From Phytobacter diazotrophicus (GTDB taxonomy: Bacteria; Pseudomonadota; Gammaproteobacteria; Enterobacterales; Enterobacteriaceae): DNA of 64,000 nt. Made by a program: the position numbers and the translations under genes. Of this stretch, positions 1 through 9,959 are shown one piece after another; position 1 is the first letter of the stretch, and the number at the start of each line of letters is the position of its first letter. The stretch spans positions 31,257 to 95,256 of the forward strand of contig SMDE01000018.1 in assembly GCA_004346725.1 (NCBI GenBank), written 5' to 3'. Under the pieces are notes generated by a model. It did not search any database. It saw nothing but the letters and a program-made list of their open reading frames with translations, and was not told where the DNA came from.

Positions 1-1877
1 TCCAACTGGAAACACCGCGCTGGGCAGTATTGACGGCGGCGATTGTGGCGGCAGGTCCGGCTTTTGCTGCCGGGGGAGAACCCTGGTCGGGCGCGATTCG
101 TTACCGCGGTATGCTGCGTATTGTCGGTACTTTTATTGGCTCTATCGCCGGTCTGACCATCATCATCGCCATGATCCGCGCTCCATTCCTGATGCTGACG
201 GTCTGCTGTATCTGGGCGGGGTTTTGTACCTGGGTTTCTTCGCTCGTCCGGGTGGAGAACTCTTATGCCTGGGGACTGGCAGGCTATACGGCGCTGATTA
301 TTGTTGTGACGATCCAGAGCGAACCGCTGCTGGCCCCTCAGTTTGCCGTTGAGCGTTGCAGTGAAATCGTTATCGGTATTGTCTGCGCCATTGCGGCAGA
401 TTTGCTGTTTTCTCCCCGTTCGATTAAACGCGAGATTGACCGCGAGCTGGACAGTTTGCTGGTGGCCCAATACCAGCTAATGCAGTTGTGCATTAAACAT
501 GGCGACCCTGAAGACGTGGATAAAGCCTGGGGAGCGCTGGTGCGGCGCACGACTGCCCTGGAAGGGATGCGCAGCAACCTGAAAATTGAATCTTCCCGCT
601 GGGGGCGCGCCAACCGCCGTCTGACAGCGATCAATACGTTGTCGCTTACGCTGATTACCCAGGCCTGTGAAACGTATCTGATCCAAAATACGCGACCCGA
701 ATTGATTACCGACACGTTCCGCGAACTGTTCGATGAGCCCGTAGAAACCGTTCAGGATGTGCATAGACAAATGAAGCGGATGCGCCGGGTGATTGCCTGG
801 ACCGGTGAACGTGAAACACCAGTCACCATCTATAGCTGGGTGGGGGCGGCAACACGGTATTTGCTGCTCAAACGCGGCGTGGTGAGCAACACCAAAATCA
901 GTGCGACGGAAGAAGAAGTCCTGCGCGGCGAAGTGGTTATCAAACCGGCATCGGCGGAACGCCATCATGCGATGGTCAACTTCTGGCGTACCACTCTATC
1001 CTGCGGATTAGGAACCTTATTCTGGTTGTGGAGCGGCTGGACTTCCGGCAGTGGAACCATGGTGATGATCGCGGTGGTGACGTCGCTGGCAATGCGTCTG
1101 CCAAATCCGAAAATGGTAGCCATTGATTTTCTGATAGGGACGTTGGTCGCCCTGCCGGTCGGTGCGCTCTATTTTCTGTTTATCATCCCTTCGACGCAGC
1201 AGAGCATGCTATTGCTCTGCATCAGCCTGGCTGTACTGGCTTTTTTTGCCGGTGTCGAGGTGCAGAAACGGCGGCTGGGTTCGCTGGGGGCGCTGGCAAG
1301 TACCATCAACATTATCGTGCTTGATAACCCGATGACGTTTAAGTTCAGCCAATTTCTTGATAGCGCGCTCGGGCAAATTATCGGCTGCGGGCTGGCGCTG
1401 ATCGTCATTTTGCTTGTGCGGGATAATTCGCAGGCACGTACCGGACGGATGTTGCTCAATCAGTTTGTCTCGGCGGCCGTTTCGGCGATGACAACCAACA
1501 GCGCGCGACGTAAAGAGAACCATCTTCCTGCGCTCTATCAGCAGCTTTTTTTACTGTTGAATAAATTCCCTGGCGATGTGGCGAAATTCCGCCTGGCGCT
1601 GACATTGATCATTGCTCATCAGCGTTTACGTGATGCGCCTGTACCGGTGAATGATGAGCTTTCGGCGTTCCATCGACAGCTTCGCCGTACGGCTGACAGC
1701 GTCATCTCCGCCCGATCTGACAGCAGACGACGGCACTATTTCTCGCAGTTGCTGGAGGAGCTGGAAGTCTATCAGGCGAAATTGCAGCACTGGGATGCGC
1801 CGCCGCAGGTGACCGAGCCGGTAAAACGACTTACCGGAATGTTACATAAATATCAGCACGCCCTAACCAGCAGCTAG
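1..1877 (+). CDS. aaeB: AaeB, p-hydroxybenzoic acid efflux pump subunit (5' truncated by window edge)
   Basis: Inner-membrane component of the AaeAB efflux pump, which exports aromatic carboxylic acids such as p-hydroxybenzoate. The frame is open from base 3, where it reads [12 protein letters not shown], matching E. coli AaeB from about residue 32, so about 31 N-terminal residues lie outside the window; 624 residues are present. Two hydrophobic membrane blocks (about the first 130 visible residues, and residues 320-460) flank a soluble helical region, as in the fusaric-acid-resistance family. aaeA should lie just upstream. The gene ends at a strong terminator. Identification is from close similarity to the E. 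coli protein as remembered. Confidence 0.95.
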   Translation, partial: QLETPRWAVLTAAIVAAGPAFAAGGEPWSGAIRYRGMLRIVGTFIGSIAGLTIIIAMIRAPFLMLTVCCIWAGFCTWVSSLVRVENSYAWGLAGYTALIIVVTIQSEPLLAPQFAVERCSEIVIGIVCAIAADLLFSPRSIKREIDRELDSLLVAQYQLMQLCIKHGDPEDVDKAWGALVRRTTALEGMRSNLKIESSRWGRANRRLTAINTLSLTLITQACETYLIQNTRPELITDTFRELFDEPVETVQDVHRQMKRMRRVIAWTGERETPVTIYSWVGAATRYLLLKRGVVSNTKISATEEEVLRGEVVIKPASAERHHAMVNFWRTTLSCGLGTLFWLWSGWTSGSGTMVMIAVVTSLAMRLPNPKMVAIDFLIGTLVALPVGALYFLFIIPSTQQSMLLLCISLAVLAFFAGVEVQKRRLGSLGALASTINIIVLDNPMTFKFSQFLDSALGQIIGCGLALIVILLVRDNSQARTGRMLLNQFVSAAVSAMTTNSARRKENHLPALYQQLFLLLNKFPGDVAKFRLALTLIIAHQRLRDAPVPVNDELSAFHRQLRRTADSVISARSDSRRRHYFSQLLEELEVYQAKLQHWDAPPQVTEPVKRLTGMLHKYQHALTSS

Positions 1878-1882
1878 ACCCA

Positions 1883-1911
1883 AAACCGACGCCAGAAGCG
1901 TCGGTTTTTTT
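1883..1911 (+). terminator. Rho-independent terminator of aaeB
   Basis: The arms AAACCGACGC and GCGTCGGTTT enclose a 5-base loop and are followed by a T run. It lies 5 bases after the aaeB stop and separates the efflux operon from the next gene. Confidence 0.88.
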
Positions 1912-1960
1912 ATGGCTATACTTTACGGGAGCTTTTGTAAATCACAGATCAGGAGGACAA

Positions 1961-3415
1961 ATGACAACGCAGGCATTGCAGGACAGCGAACTTTTCCAGA
2001 CGGGCTATCTTGTCGATGGCGTCTGGAAATCGTTGGACACGACATTTGACGTACTGAACCCGGCGACCGGCGCGGTTGTCGCAAAGGTAGCAAAAGCCGG
2101 GAAAAAAGAGACGGAAGCCGCTATCGCCGCAGCCACCAGGGCTTTTCCCGCCTGGCGTGCGAAAACGGCAAAAGAGCGTTCCGCTATCCTTTATCGCTGG
2201 TACGAATTGATCATTGAAAACAAAAGCTGGCTGGGAAGGTTGATGACCACCGAACAGGGCAAGCCCTTAAAAGAAGCCGAAGGTGAGGTGGACTATGCTG
2301 CAAGCTTTATTCAATGGTTCGCCGAGCAAGCGAAGCGTGCTAATGGCGAAATTATCCCGCCGATAAAACCCGGATCGCGTATTTTTGCTACCCGCGAACC
2401 CATTGGCGTTGTGGCAGCGATAACCCCCTGGAATTTCCCGATGGCGATGCTGACCCGTAAGCTGGGACCCGCGTTAGCCGCAGGGTGTACGGGCGTGATT
2501 AAACCCGCCAATAACACGCCGCTCAGTGCCTTTGCGCTGCTGGCGCTGGCGAAAAAAGCGGGTGTACCGGACGGTGTGCTAAATGCGGTGGCCGGGAATA
2601 CATCGGAAATTAGCGATGCGATCATGGCGAGCCATGATGTCCGCAAAATTTCCTTTACCGGATCTACCGCCGTCGGTAAAACGTTGGTGCGTAACGCGGC
2701 TGAAACCATGAAGAAAGTCTCCATGGAACTCGGGGGCAACGCGCCTTACATCGTCTTTGAAGACGCAGATATTGATGCGGCGGTAAAAGGGGCGGTTGCC
2801 AATAAATTCCGTAATGCCGGGCAAGTATGCGTGAGTGTTAACCGTTTTTATATTCATGAGTCGGTGTATGACACCTTCACGCAGAAACTGGCAGAGGCAG
2901 TCAATGCCCTTAAAGTCGGGAATGGTCTTGACGACGGTGTGGTGGTTGGCCCGCTTATTGAATCTTCAGCGGTGGATAAAGTGCGTGAACACGTGGAAGA
3001 CGCCGTCGCAAAAGGGGCGAAAGTTCTGGCTGGGGGTAAAGCGCACGCGTTAGGGGGGAATTTCTGGCAGCCCACCGTCCTGGGGGATTGTAGCGATGGC
3101 ATGAAGCTGGCGAACGAAGAGACGTTTGGCCCGGTCGCCGCCTGTTTTCGCTTTACGACCGAGGATGAAGTTATCCAGCGCGCTAACGCAACGCCGTTTG
3201 GTCTTGCAGCCTATTTCTACACTCAAAACTTATCCCGCGTATTTCGCGTCTCCCAGGCGATTGAAAGTGGGATGATTGGTATCAATGAATGCGCAGTATC
3301 TACCGAGCTGGGCCCATTTGGCGGTGTAAAAGAGTCCGGCCTGGGGCGGGAAGGCTCCGTTCTGGGGCTGGAAGAGTTTATGGAAGTCAAAACCCTGCAT
3401 CTCGGGGGATTATAG
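1961..3415 (+). CDS. NAD(P)-dependent aldehyde dehydrogenase, succinate-semialdehyde dehydrogenase (GabD)-like
   Basis: A 484-residue aldehyde dehydrogenase, the usual length of GabD-type succinate-semialdehyde dehydrogenases. Visible family features are the Rossmann segment with ITPWNFP near residue 150, the general base Glu256 in MELGGNAP, the nucleophile Cys290 in GQVCVSVNR and the C-terminal PFGGVKESGLGREG. The start has a strong AGGAGG ribosome site 5 bases upstream. It stands alone between the aaeB terminator and yhcO. E. coli K-12 has no such gene here, so it is an insertion relative to that genome or a loss from it. The substrate is inferred from family resemblance only; lactaldehyde, glutarate semialdehyde or aromatic aldehydes are alternatives. 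Confidence 0.85.
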   Translation: MTTQALQDSELFQTGYLVDGVWKSLDTTFDVLNPATGAVVAKVAKAGKKETEAAIAAATRAFPAWRAKTAKERSAILYRWYELIIENKSWLGRLMTTEQGKPLKEAEGEVDYAASFIQWFAEQAKRANGEIIPPIKPGSRIFATREPIGVVAAITPWNFPMAMLTRKLGPALAAGCTGVIKPANNTPLSAFALLALAKKAGVPDGVLNAVAGNTSEISDAIMASHDVRKISFTGSTAVGKTLVRNAAETMKKVSMELGGNAPYIVFEDADIDAAVKGAVANKFRNAGQVCVSVNRFYIHESVYDTFTQKLAEAVNALKVGNGLDDGVVVGPLIESSAVDKVREHVEDAVAKGAKVLAGGKAHALGGNFWQPTVLGDCSDGMKLANEETFGPVAACFRFTTEDEVIQRANATPFGLAAYFYTQNLSRVFRVSQAIESGMIGINECAVSTELGPFGGVKESGLGREGSVLGLEEFMEVKTLHLGGL

Positions 3416-3460
3416 TGAAACGGGTGGCGTAAGCCGCCCGACAGGGCTGGATGGCGGACA

Positions 3461-3727
3461 ATGAATACCTATACCTTCGATTTTGCTGAGATCGACACGC
3501 AAAGTAAGTTCTATCGCGAATTTTCCCGCCGGTTTGCTCTCAATGGGGCAAGCATTACCGATCTGGATTCATTATGGATAGTGGTGACGGAAAAGTTGCC
3601 GTTGCCGGTTGAAATTGAGTTCATTCATCTTAGCGAAACACTGCGGCGGCGTTTCGGCGCGCTCATTCTGCTGTTTGATGAAGCGGAGGAAGAGCTGGAA
3701 GGGCAGTTGCGTTTTAACGTGCGCTAA
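3461..3727 (+). CDS. yhcO: YhcO, barstar-family protein
   Basis: An 88-residue acidic protein of the barstar family (E. coli YhcO is about 90 residues). Barstar folds inhibit secreted ribonucleases, but no barnase-like gene is seen nearby and the role of YhcO is not established. The hydrophobic/acidic pattern (DFAEID near the N-terminus, [12 protein letters not shown] near residue 70) fits the fold. It lies 45 bases after the aldehyde dehydrogenase with no obvious terminator between them, so the two may be co-transcribed. It converges on the yhcN pair. Confidence 0.85.
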   Translation: MNTYTFDFAEIDTQSKFYREFSRRFALNGASITDLDSLWIVVTEKLPLPVEIEFIHLSETLRRRFGALILLFDEAEEELEGQLRFNVR

Positions 3728-3735
3728 TGCAGCAC

Positions 3736-3762
3736 AAAAAAAAGCCCCCGACAGGCGGGGGC
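3736..3762 (-). terminator. Rho-independent terminator for the yhcN-type pair
   Basis: The stem GCCCCCG/CGGGGGC has a 5-base loop. Read on the minus strand it is followed by eight Ts, so it ends leftward transcription from the yhcN paralogues. It may also slow yhcO transcripts coming the other way. Confidence 0.8.
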
Positions 3763-3788
3763 AAGTCGTCGGAGTAGACGACGAGGGT

Positions 3789-4052
3789 TTATTTGTAGAG
3801 TTCCGCCGTTGCGTGCCAGGTATCACCTTCCTGGAGTTCGGTCACGTGGTAGGCTTTCGCGCCTGCCGCGTCCGCTTTAGCAGATAATTCGTCACGGATG
3901 CTCATTGGAGAACTTGCGGTCTGGGAAACAGAAATGGTCCCAATGGCCTGCATGTTTTGTGTTTGGTTATCGGACAGTTGGGTGGCTGCGCTGGCACCAA
4001 AAGAGATCAGTGAAGCTAAACCAAGGGCTGCGATGATTGCGTTACGTTTCAT
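3789..4052 (-). CDS. YhcN/BhsA-like small periplasmic protein, paralogue 1
   Basis: An 87-residue protein with a signal peptide (MKRNAIIAALGLASLISFGASAA) ending near residue 23, followed by a DUF1471 (YhcN/BhsA/McbA) domain ending in DTWHATAELYK. Family members are small secreted proteins linked to stress (acid, peroxide, cytoplasmic pH) and biofilm. The start at 4052 puts the basic signal-peptide residues directly after Met and has a GAGGAAAGACA-type ribosome site; an upstream in-frame start would add five residues. It lies 95 bases downstream of a second copy in the same orientation, so the two look like a tandem duplication. Confidence 0.85.
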   Translation of the reverse strand: MKRNAIIAALGLASLISFGASAATQLSDNQTQNMQAIGTISVSQTASSPMSIRDELSAKADAAGAKAYHVTELQEGDTWHATAELYK

Positions 4053-4147
4053 TGTCTTTCTCCTCAATACTCAACGGCGAGAAGGTTTATACCGCTATTT
4101 TTATGCCTGGTGCCGCTGAGTGATGATGACATAGGGTTGTCGGTTAA

Positions 4148-4411
4148 TTATTTATACAGTTCAGCAGTGGCATGCCAGCTATCGCCGGTACGTGCTTCGA
4201 TGATGCGATAAGAAGACGCACCCTGTTCTTCAGCTTTTTTGTTCAGTTCCGCACGCATATCCATCGGGGATGATGCAATGCCACCGACGGAGACGGTGCC
4301 TAATGATTGGCGATTTTGCGCCTGGCCAGCATCGATAGAGCTTGCTGCAAATGCGCCAAATGACAGAACAGAAAGGATGCTGAGTGTTGCTACAGTTGAT
4401 TTGATTTTCAT
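4148..4411 (-). CDS. yhcN: YhcN/BhsA-like small periplasmic protein, paralogue 2
   Basis: An 87-residue DUF1471 protein with a signal peptide ending near residue 22 (FGAFAAS) and a mature domain ending in DSWHATAELYK, almost the same C-terminus as paralogue 1. E. coli YhcN, implicated in response to cytoplasmic acidification and peroxide, occupies this position next to argR. The start at 4411 is chosen because it precedes the signal peptide and follows a GAGG-type site; a longer reading would add 19 unlikely residues. Which copy is the true orthologue of E. coli YhcN is not certain. Confidence 0.88.
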   Translation of the reverse strand: MKIKSTVATLSILSVLSFGAFAASSIDAGQAQNRQSLGTVSVGGIASSPMDMRAELNKKAEEQGASSYRIIEARTGDSWHATAELYK

Positions 4412-4743
4412 AATGCTTACCTCGTCGAATCTTAATTCCTGAGGGCTTTGTTTCGTGACCCTCATCACAAAATCAAGTATACACTAATAACGTGTAAAAT
4501 TAATACTGAGCTAATTATTGCTATTGTAAGTAAGTGGTAAAGAAACCTTTTTTTATAGTCAAAAAGGCATAAAAAACGGGTGATTTTGAGCGGGGTTTTA
4601 TTTTTTAATATTTAAAATCAAGGGGATGTGTGATTTTGATTTTTTGTGCGAAAACATTCATTGCGTGAATGAAATGCGACAGAAATTCGCACATTGTGTT
4701 AAAGCAAAGGGGATCAGAAAGAGGTGTGACCCTAACAGAGGCA
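4412..4743 (-). promoter_or_regulatory. yhcN promoter region with candidate CRP site
   Basis: This gene-free stretch carries the promoter for the yhcN pair. On the minus strand a TATACT -10 hexamer lies at 4476-4481 with a poor -35. At 4454-4469 is CGTGA-CCCTCA-TCACA, a match to the CRP pattern TGTGA-N6-TCACA with one mismatch. It is placed just downstream of that -10, where binding would be expected to repress unless another promoter is used. The rest (about 4500-4740) is AT-rich with no recognisable element. Confidence 0.45.
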
Positions 4744-4769
4744 CTTCCCCGGCACGAAACCGGGGGAAG
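4744..4769 (-). terminator. Hairpin after argR, possible terminator
   Basis: The arms CTTCCCCGG and CCGGGGGAAG (one bulged G) lie 3 bases beyond the argR stop. There is no clear U tract on the minus strand, so termination may be weak or the hairpin may only protect the 3' end. Confidence 0.45.
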
Positions 4770-4772
4770 GAA

Positions 4773-5246
<474 letters not shown>

Positions 5247-5269
5247 TCACCCGTATTAAGGCCGTGAAA

Positions 5270-5307
5270 ACTACATTATTATGCACATGGATGAATTTTT
5301 ATGCAAA
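5270..5307 (-). promoter_or_regulatory. Pair of ARG boxes in the argR promoter
   Basis: The box at 5290-5307 contains TGAAT-TTTT-ATGCA, one mismatch from the TGAAT-WWWW-ATTCA core. A weaker box at 5270-5287 (TACAT-TATT-ATGCA) abuts it with a 2-base gap. Paired ARG boxes 2-3 bases apart are the known ArgR target, and argR autoregulates in E. coli. Confidence 0.65.
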
Positions 5308-6586
<1,279 letters not shown>

Positions 6587-6630
6587 ATAGCTGCCGCCGT
6601 CTGGTACGCCGTTTGCCTCCAGAGACGCGC

Positions 6631-6665
6631 AAAAAAACCGGAGTTCATTGGGCTCCGGTTTTTTT
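6631..6665. terminator. Bidirectional terminator between mdh and degS
   Basis: The stem AACCGGAG/CTCCGGTT is preceded by an A tract and followed by a T tract, so it can act on both the rightward mdh transcript and the leftward degQ-degS transcript. Confidence 0.9.
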
Positions 6666-6672
6666 ATGGCTT

Positions 6673-7740
6673 TTAGTTGGTCGCTGGATATTCCTGGATC
6701 GTGACCTGTAGTTTCAGTTTCTTGTCATCACGCATCACTTCAACCGGTATTTCTGACCCGGGACGAATTTCCGCGACCTGGTCCATGGTTTCCAGTGCCG
6801 AGACCGCAGGCTTACCATTCACGCTGACAATAACATCATTCACCTGGATGCCTGCCCGGGCTGCCGGACCATCTGGCGAGACTTCATTGACCACGATCCC
6901 CTGAATTTGATCGATACCGCCGTTCTGGGTATGCATAGGGGCGATTTCTCTTCCGCCGATACCGATATAGCCACGGATCACCCGACCATCGCGAATCAAC
7001 TTATCCATGATTTTCGTTGCGAGCTGGAAGGGGATAGCGAAACCAATACCTTCCGGTGTCTCGCCATCGTTGCTTTTGTCGAAAGAGAGAGTATTGATAC
7101 CCATTAACTCACCCAGCGAGTTCACCAGCGCGCCGCCGGAGTTGCCGTGGTTGATGGAGGCATCCGTTTGCAGGAAATTCTGGCGACCGGTTGGGTTCAG
7201 GCCGATACGCCCGGTGGCACTGATGATCCCCTGAGTAATGGTTTGCCCCAGGTTATAGGGGTTACCAATCGCCAATACCACATCACCAATGTGCGGTACA
7301 CGACGCGGATTGATCGGAATCACCGGCAGGCCGCCAGTGGCGTTAATTTTCAGTACCGCCAGGTCGGTAAGGGAGTCCGACCCCACCAGAAGCGCCTCAA
7401 AAACGCGGCCATCCTGCAAGGCAACGATTATCTGGTCTGCATCGTTGATAACATGTTTATTCGTAACGATATAGCCACGCTGATCCATAATCACACCGGA
7501 ACCCAGAGTACGAATTTCCAGACGATTATGGGATGACGTATTCATACTACGGTTATAGACATAGACTACCGCGGGCGCGGCGCGGCGAACCGCCGGGTTG
7601 TAGCTGGCGGGCGTTTCATCGGTACTGTCAAATTGCGTTGCGGTTAGCGGGTTATGCTGGCGTAGCGAAGGCAGGGCGGCGAGGATAATGCCACCAACCA
7701 TTAAACCAATTGCAACCGAGCGTAAGAGCTTCAAAAACAT
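6673..7740 (-). CDS. degS: DegS, sigma-E-activating periplasmic serine endoprotease
   Basis: An inner-membrane-anchored HtrA protease that senses misfolded porins through its PDZ domain and makes the first cut in RseA, releasing sigma E. 355 residues as in E. coli: N-terminal membrane anchor (about residues 5-25), trypsin-like domain with the triad His96 (TNKHVI), Asp126 (LTDLAVL) and Ser201 (NHGNSGGA), then a single PDZ domain to the C-terminus. The start at 7740 gives the anchor MFLKLLRS; an upstream start would add 12 residues. It follows degQ by 90 bases. Confidence 0.96.
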   Translation of the reverse strand: MFLKLLRSVAIGLMVGGIILAALPSLRQHNPLTATQFDSTDETPASYNPAVRRAAPAVVYVYNRSMNTSSHNRLEIRTLGSGVIMDQRGYIVTNKHVINDADQIIVALQDGRVFEALLVGSDSLTDLAVLKINATGGLPVIPINPRRVPHIGDVVLAIGNPYNLGQTITQGIISATGRIGLNPTGRQNFLQTDASINHGNSGGALVNSLGELMGINTLSFDKSNDGETPEGIGFAIPFQLATKIMDKLIRDGRVIRGYIGIGGREIAPMHTQNGGIDQIQGIVVNEVSPDGPAARAGIQVNDVIVSVNGKPAVSALETMDQVAEIRPGSEIPVEVMRDDKKLKLQVTIQEYPATN

Positions 7741-7788
7741 GATGCAGGCGTCGTCATTAGGGAGTCGCAGCAGCATAGCACGAGTTTT

Positions 7789-7818
7789 CCGGACATCACA
7801 TGCAGCGGTGATGTCCGG
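7789..7818. repeat. Inverted repeat between degQ and degS
   Basis: A perfect 11-bp stem, CCGGACATCAC/GTGATGTCCGG, with an 8-base loop and no U tract on either side. It lies between two co-directional protease genes, where it could act as a partial terminator or as an RNA-stability hairpin. Confidence 0.6.
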
Positions 7819-7830
7819 GATCGTATTTGC

Positions 7831-9201
7831 TTAACGTAGCAATAAATAGAGTGTTTCATTGCCGCGGATGATTTGCAGAGCAATTACAGACGGTTTGGTT
7901 TCAAGAACCTTACGCAGCTCGGCAATGGACTGCACCTGCGTACGGTTAATGCCAATAATGACATCGTCTTTATGCAGGCCTGCCTGAGCAGCCGCACTGC
8001 CTTTTTCTACGTTCTCAATATTGATACCTTTCGTACCGTCTTTGAGTTGACCATCACTCAACGAGGCGCCCTGCAGCGCCGGGGAGATCAGTTCAGCGCT
8101 GGCGGAAGACGAAGTGCTCTTATCCAGTGTGACTTCAATATCCTGCGGTTTGCCATCACGCAGGATGCCTAACTTCACTTTTGCGCCTGGTTCCGTCGTT
8201 GCAATGCGTGAACGCAGTTCGGCAAAGCTATTCAGCGGCTTGTCATTAAGGCTGACAATCACGTCGCCAGATTTAATGCCCGCTTTCGCTGAGCCGGAGT
8301 TCGGCAACACTTCGCTGACAAAGGCGCCACGCTGCACATTCAGGTTAAAGGCTTTGGCGATATCAGCACTCATCTCGGTCCCTTTAATACCCAGCAGGCC
8401 GCGTTTGATTTCGCCGAACTGAATCAACTGGCGAGACAGTGTCTGTGCCATATTACTGGGAATCGCAAAACCGATACCGACGCTGCCGCCGCTCGGCGCA
8501 AGGATTGCTGTGTTGATGCCAATAAGCTCACCGTTCAGGTTCAGCAATGCGCCGCCGGAGTTACCGCGGTTAATCGAGGCATCGGTCTGGATAAAGTTTT
8601 CCAGTCCTTCGAGATTAAGTCCGCTTCGGCCCAGAGCAGAAACAATCCCGGATGTCGCTGTTTGCCCCAGCCCGAACGGGTTCCCCACGGCAACGACAAA
8701 GTCACCCACTCTTAACTTATCGGAATCGGCGATCGCGATTTGCGTGAGGTTGCTGGGGTTTTGTAGCTGCAACAGCGCAATGTCGCTTTGATCGTCGCCG
8801 CCAATCAATTTGGCCTCGAACTCGCGACCATCGTTGAGCTGGACATTGATTTTTTGCGCCTGGTTAATGACGTGGTTGTTCGTCAACACGTAGCCTTTTG
8901 CTGCATCAATGATGACCCCGGAACCCAACCCTTCAAAAGGCTGAGCCTGCTGCTGTTCGGGCAACTCGTCGCCAAAATATTTTTTCAGTTCATCAGGGAC
9001 TTTCTGTCCTTGTACCGCCGTTCCTTCCACCTGCACGCTCACCACGGCAGGTAAAACTTTCTCCAGCACTGGCGCGAGGCTGGGAAGCGCTCCCTGGCCT
9101 GGAACCTGCGATGGCATCGCTGCCATAGTCTGGATGGGTGCCGAGAGAGATAACCCGACACTTAACGCTAACGCACTCAACAGCTGGGTTTGTTTCTTCA
9201 T
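7831..9201 (-). CDS. degQ: DegQ, periplasmic serine endoprotease/chaperone
   Basis: An HtrA-family periplasmic protease and chaperone related to DegP. 456 residues (E. coli DegQ 455): cleavable signal peptide ending near residue 27 (TMAA), protease domain with His (TNNHVI), Asp (QSDIALL) and Ser (NRGNSGGA), then two PDZ domains (about residues 255-350 and 360-456). The signal peptide begins at Met 9201 (MKKQTQLLSALALSVG), which fixes the start; an in-frame upstream ATG would put 15 extra residues before it. Confidence 0.96.
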   Translation of the reverse strand: MKKQTQLLSALALSVGLSLSAPIQTMAAMPSQVPGQGALPSLAPVLEKVLPAVVSVQVEGTAVQGQKVPDELKKYFGDELPEQQQAQPFEGLGSGVIIDAAKGYVLTNNHVINQAQKINVQLNDGREFEAKLIGGDDQSDIALLQLQNPSNLTQIAIADSDKLRVGDFVVAVGNPFGLGQTATSGIVSALGRSGLNLEGLENFIQTDASINRGNSGGALLNLNGELIGINTAILAPSGGSVGIGFAIPSNMAQTLSRQLIQFGEIKRGLLGIKGTEMSADIAKAFNLNVQRGAFVSEVLPNSGSAKAGIKSGDVIVSLNDKPLNSFAELRSRIATTEPGAKVKLGILRDGKPQDIEVTLDKSTSSSASAELISPALQGASLSDGQLKDGTKGINIENVEKGSAAAQAGLHKDDVIIGINRTQVQSIAELRKVLETKPSVIALQIIRGNETLYLLLR

Positions 9202-9321
9202 TGATGCTGGCTCTCGTAACCTGAAGTGAAAGGGAAAACGATGCAAAACAGTTTGATGTTATTGAAATTTCAATCGGGTAACAATGAGGTTAATGACTAA
9301 ATGATAGCTGTGATTATAAAG

Positions 9322-9349
9322 ACAAGACGGGCGCAACCTGTGCGCCCGT
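9322..9349 (-). terminator. Terminator between zapG and degQ
   Basis: The stem ACGGGCGCA/TGCGCCCGT, read leftward, is followed by CTTGTCTTT. It lies 22 bases after the zapG stop. Confidence 0.6.
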
Positions 9350-9371
9350 TAAAAATGCGGTAATAAAGTGA

Positions 9372-9770
9372 TTATTTGCGGTTTGCGTTGCCGCGCAGCA
9401 AGCCGGAGGCTCCTTCGGAATAGTCGCGAGGAATCTGTACCGGTGCCTGATCGTTGCCCGCTTCGGACTCCGCCAGACGGTTACGGAATGGGTTTTCCTC
9501 AGCAGACATTTCCGGCAGTAAGCTGCTGGAACTTTTTGCCATGTGCTGATAAAGCTGGCGGTAATCATGCGCCATATTGTCGAGGAGTTCTGCGCTGCGA
9601 GCGAAGTGATTGACCAGCTCTTCACGGTACTCTTCAAGTTCTGCTTTATTTTTTTCCAGCTCGTACTGCATTGCCTGTTGCTGGCGTAATTTCCGGTTTC
9701 CAAAACGCATGGCCACAGCACCAATGATGACGCCGACGACTAACCCAATTAGCGCGTATTCCCAGGTCAT
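9372..9770 (-). CDS. zapG: ZapG (YhcB), cell division and envelope protein
   Basis: A 132-residue DUF1043 protein: one N-terminal transmembrane helix (residues 5-22, YALIGLVVGVIIGAVAMRF), then a coiled coil (about residues 25-85) and a flexible tail. In E. coli the orthologue YhcB/ZapG is linked to cell division, envelope biogenesis and interaction with the divisome and Rod system. The start at 9770 matches MTWEYALIGL. It is divergent from zapE, another division-associated protein. Confidence 0.94.
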   Translation of the reverse strand: MTWEYALIGLVVGVIIGAVAMRFGNRKLRQQQAMQYELEKNKAELEEYREELVNHFARSAELLDNMAHDYRQLYQHMAKSSSSLLPEMSAEENPFRNRLAESEAGNDQAPVQIPRDYSEGASGLLRGNANRK

Positions 9771-9959
9771 GTACTTCTCCCATTGTCTTATGGTTCCGTA
9801 GGGTAATAGCTGCAAGCTCCTTGCCTGCGCCTGATTATGCCACTATAACCGCTATTCGCGCAGAAGTGGAATCCCGACGCGGCATCGCGTAGGGTAGAAC
9901 GACCTTTTTTTCGCCAACCCTGTGGGCAGGATCGATTTTCAAGGAATAACGATAACACC

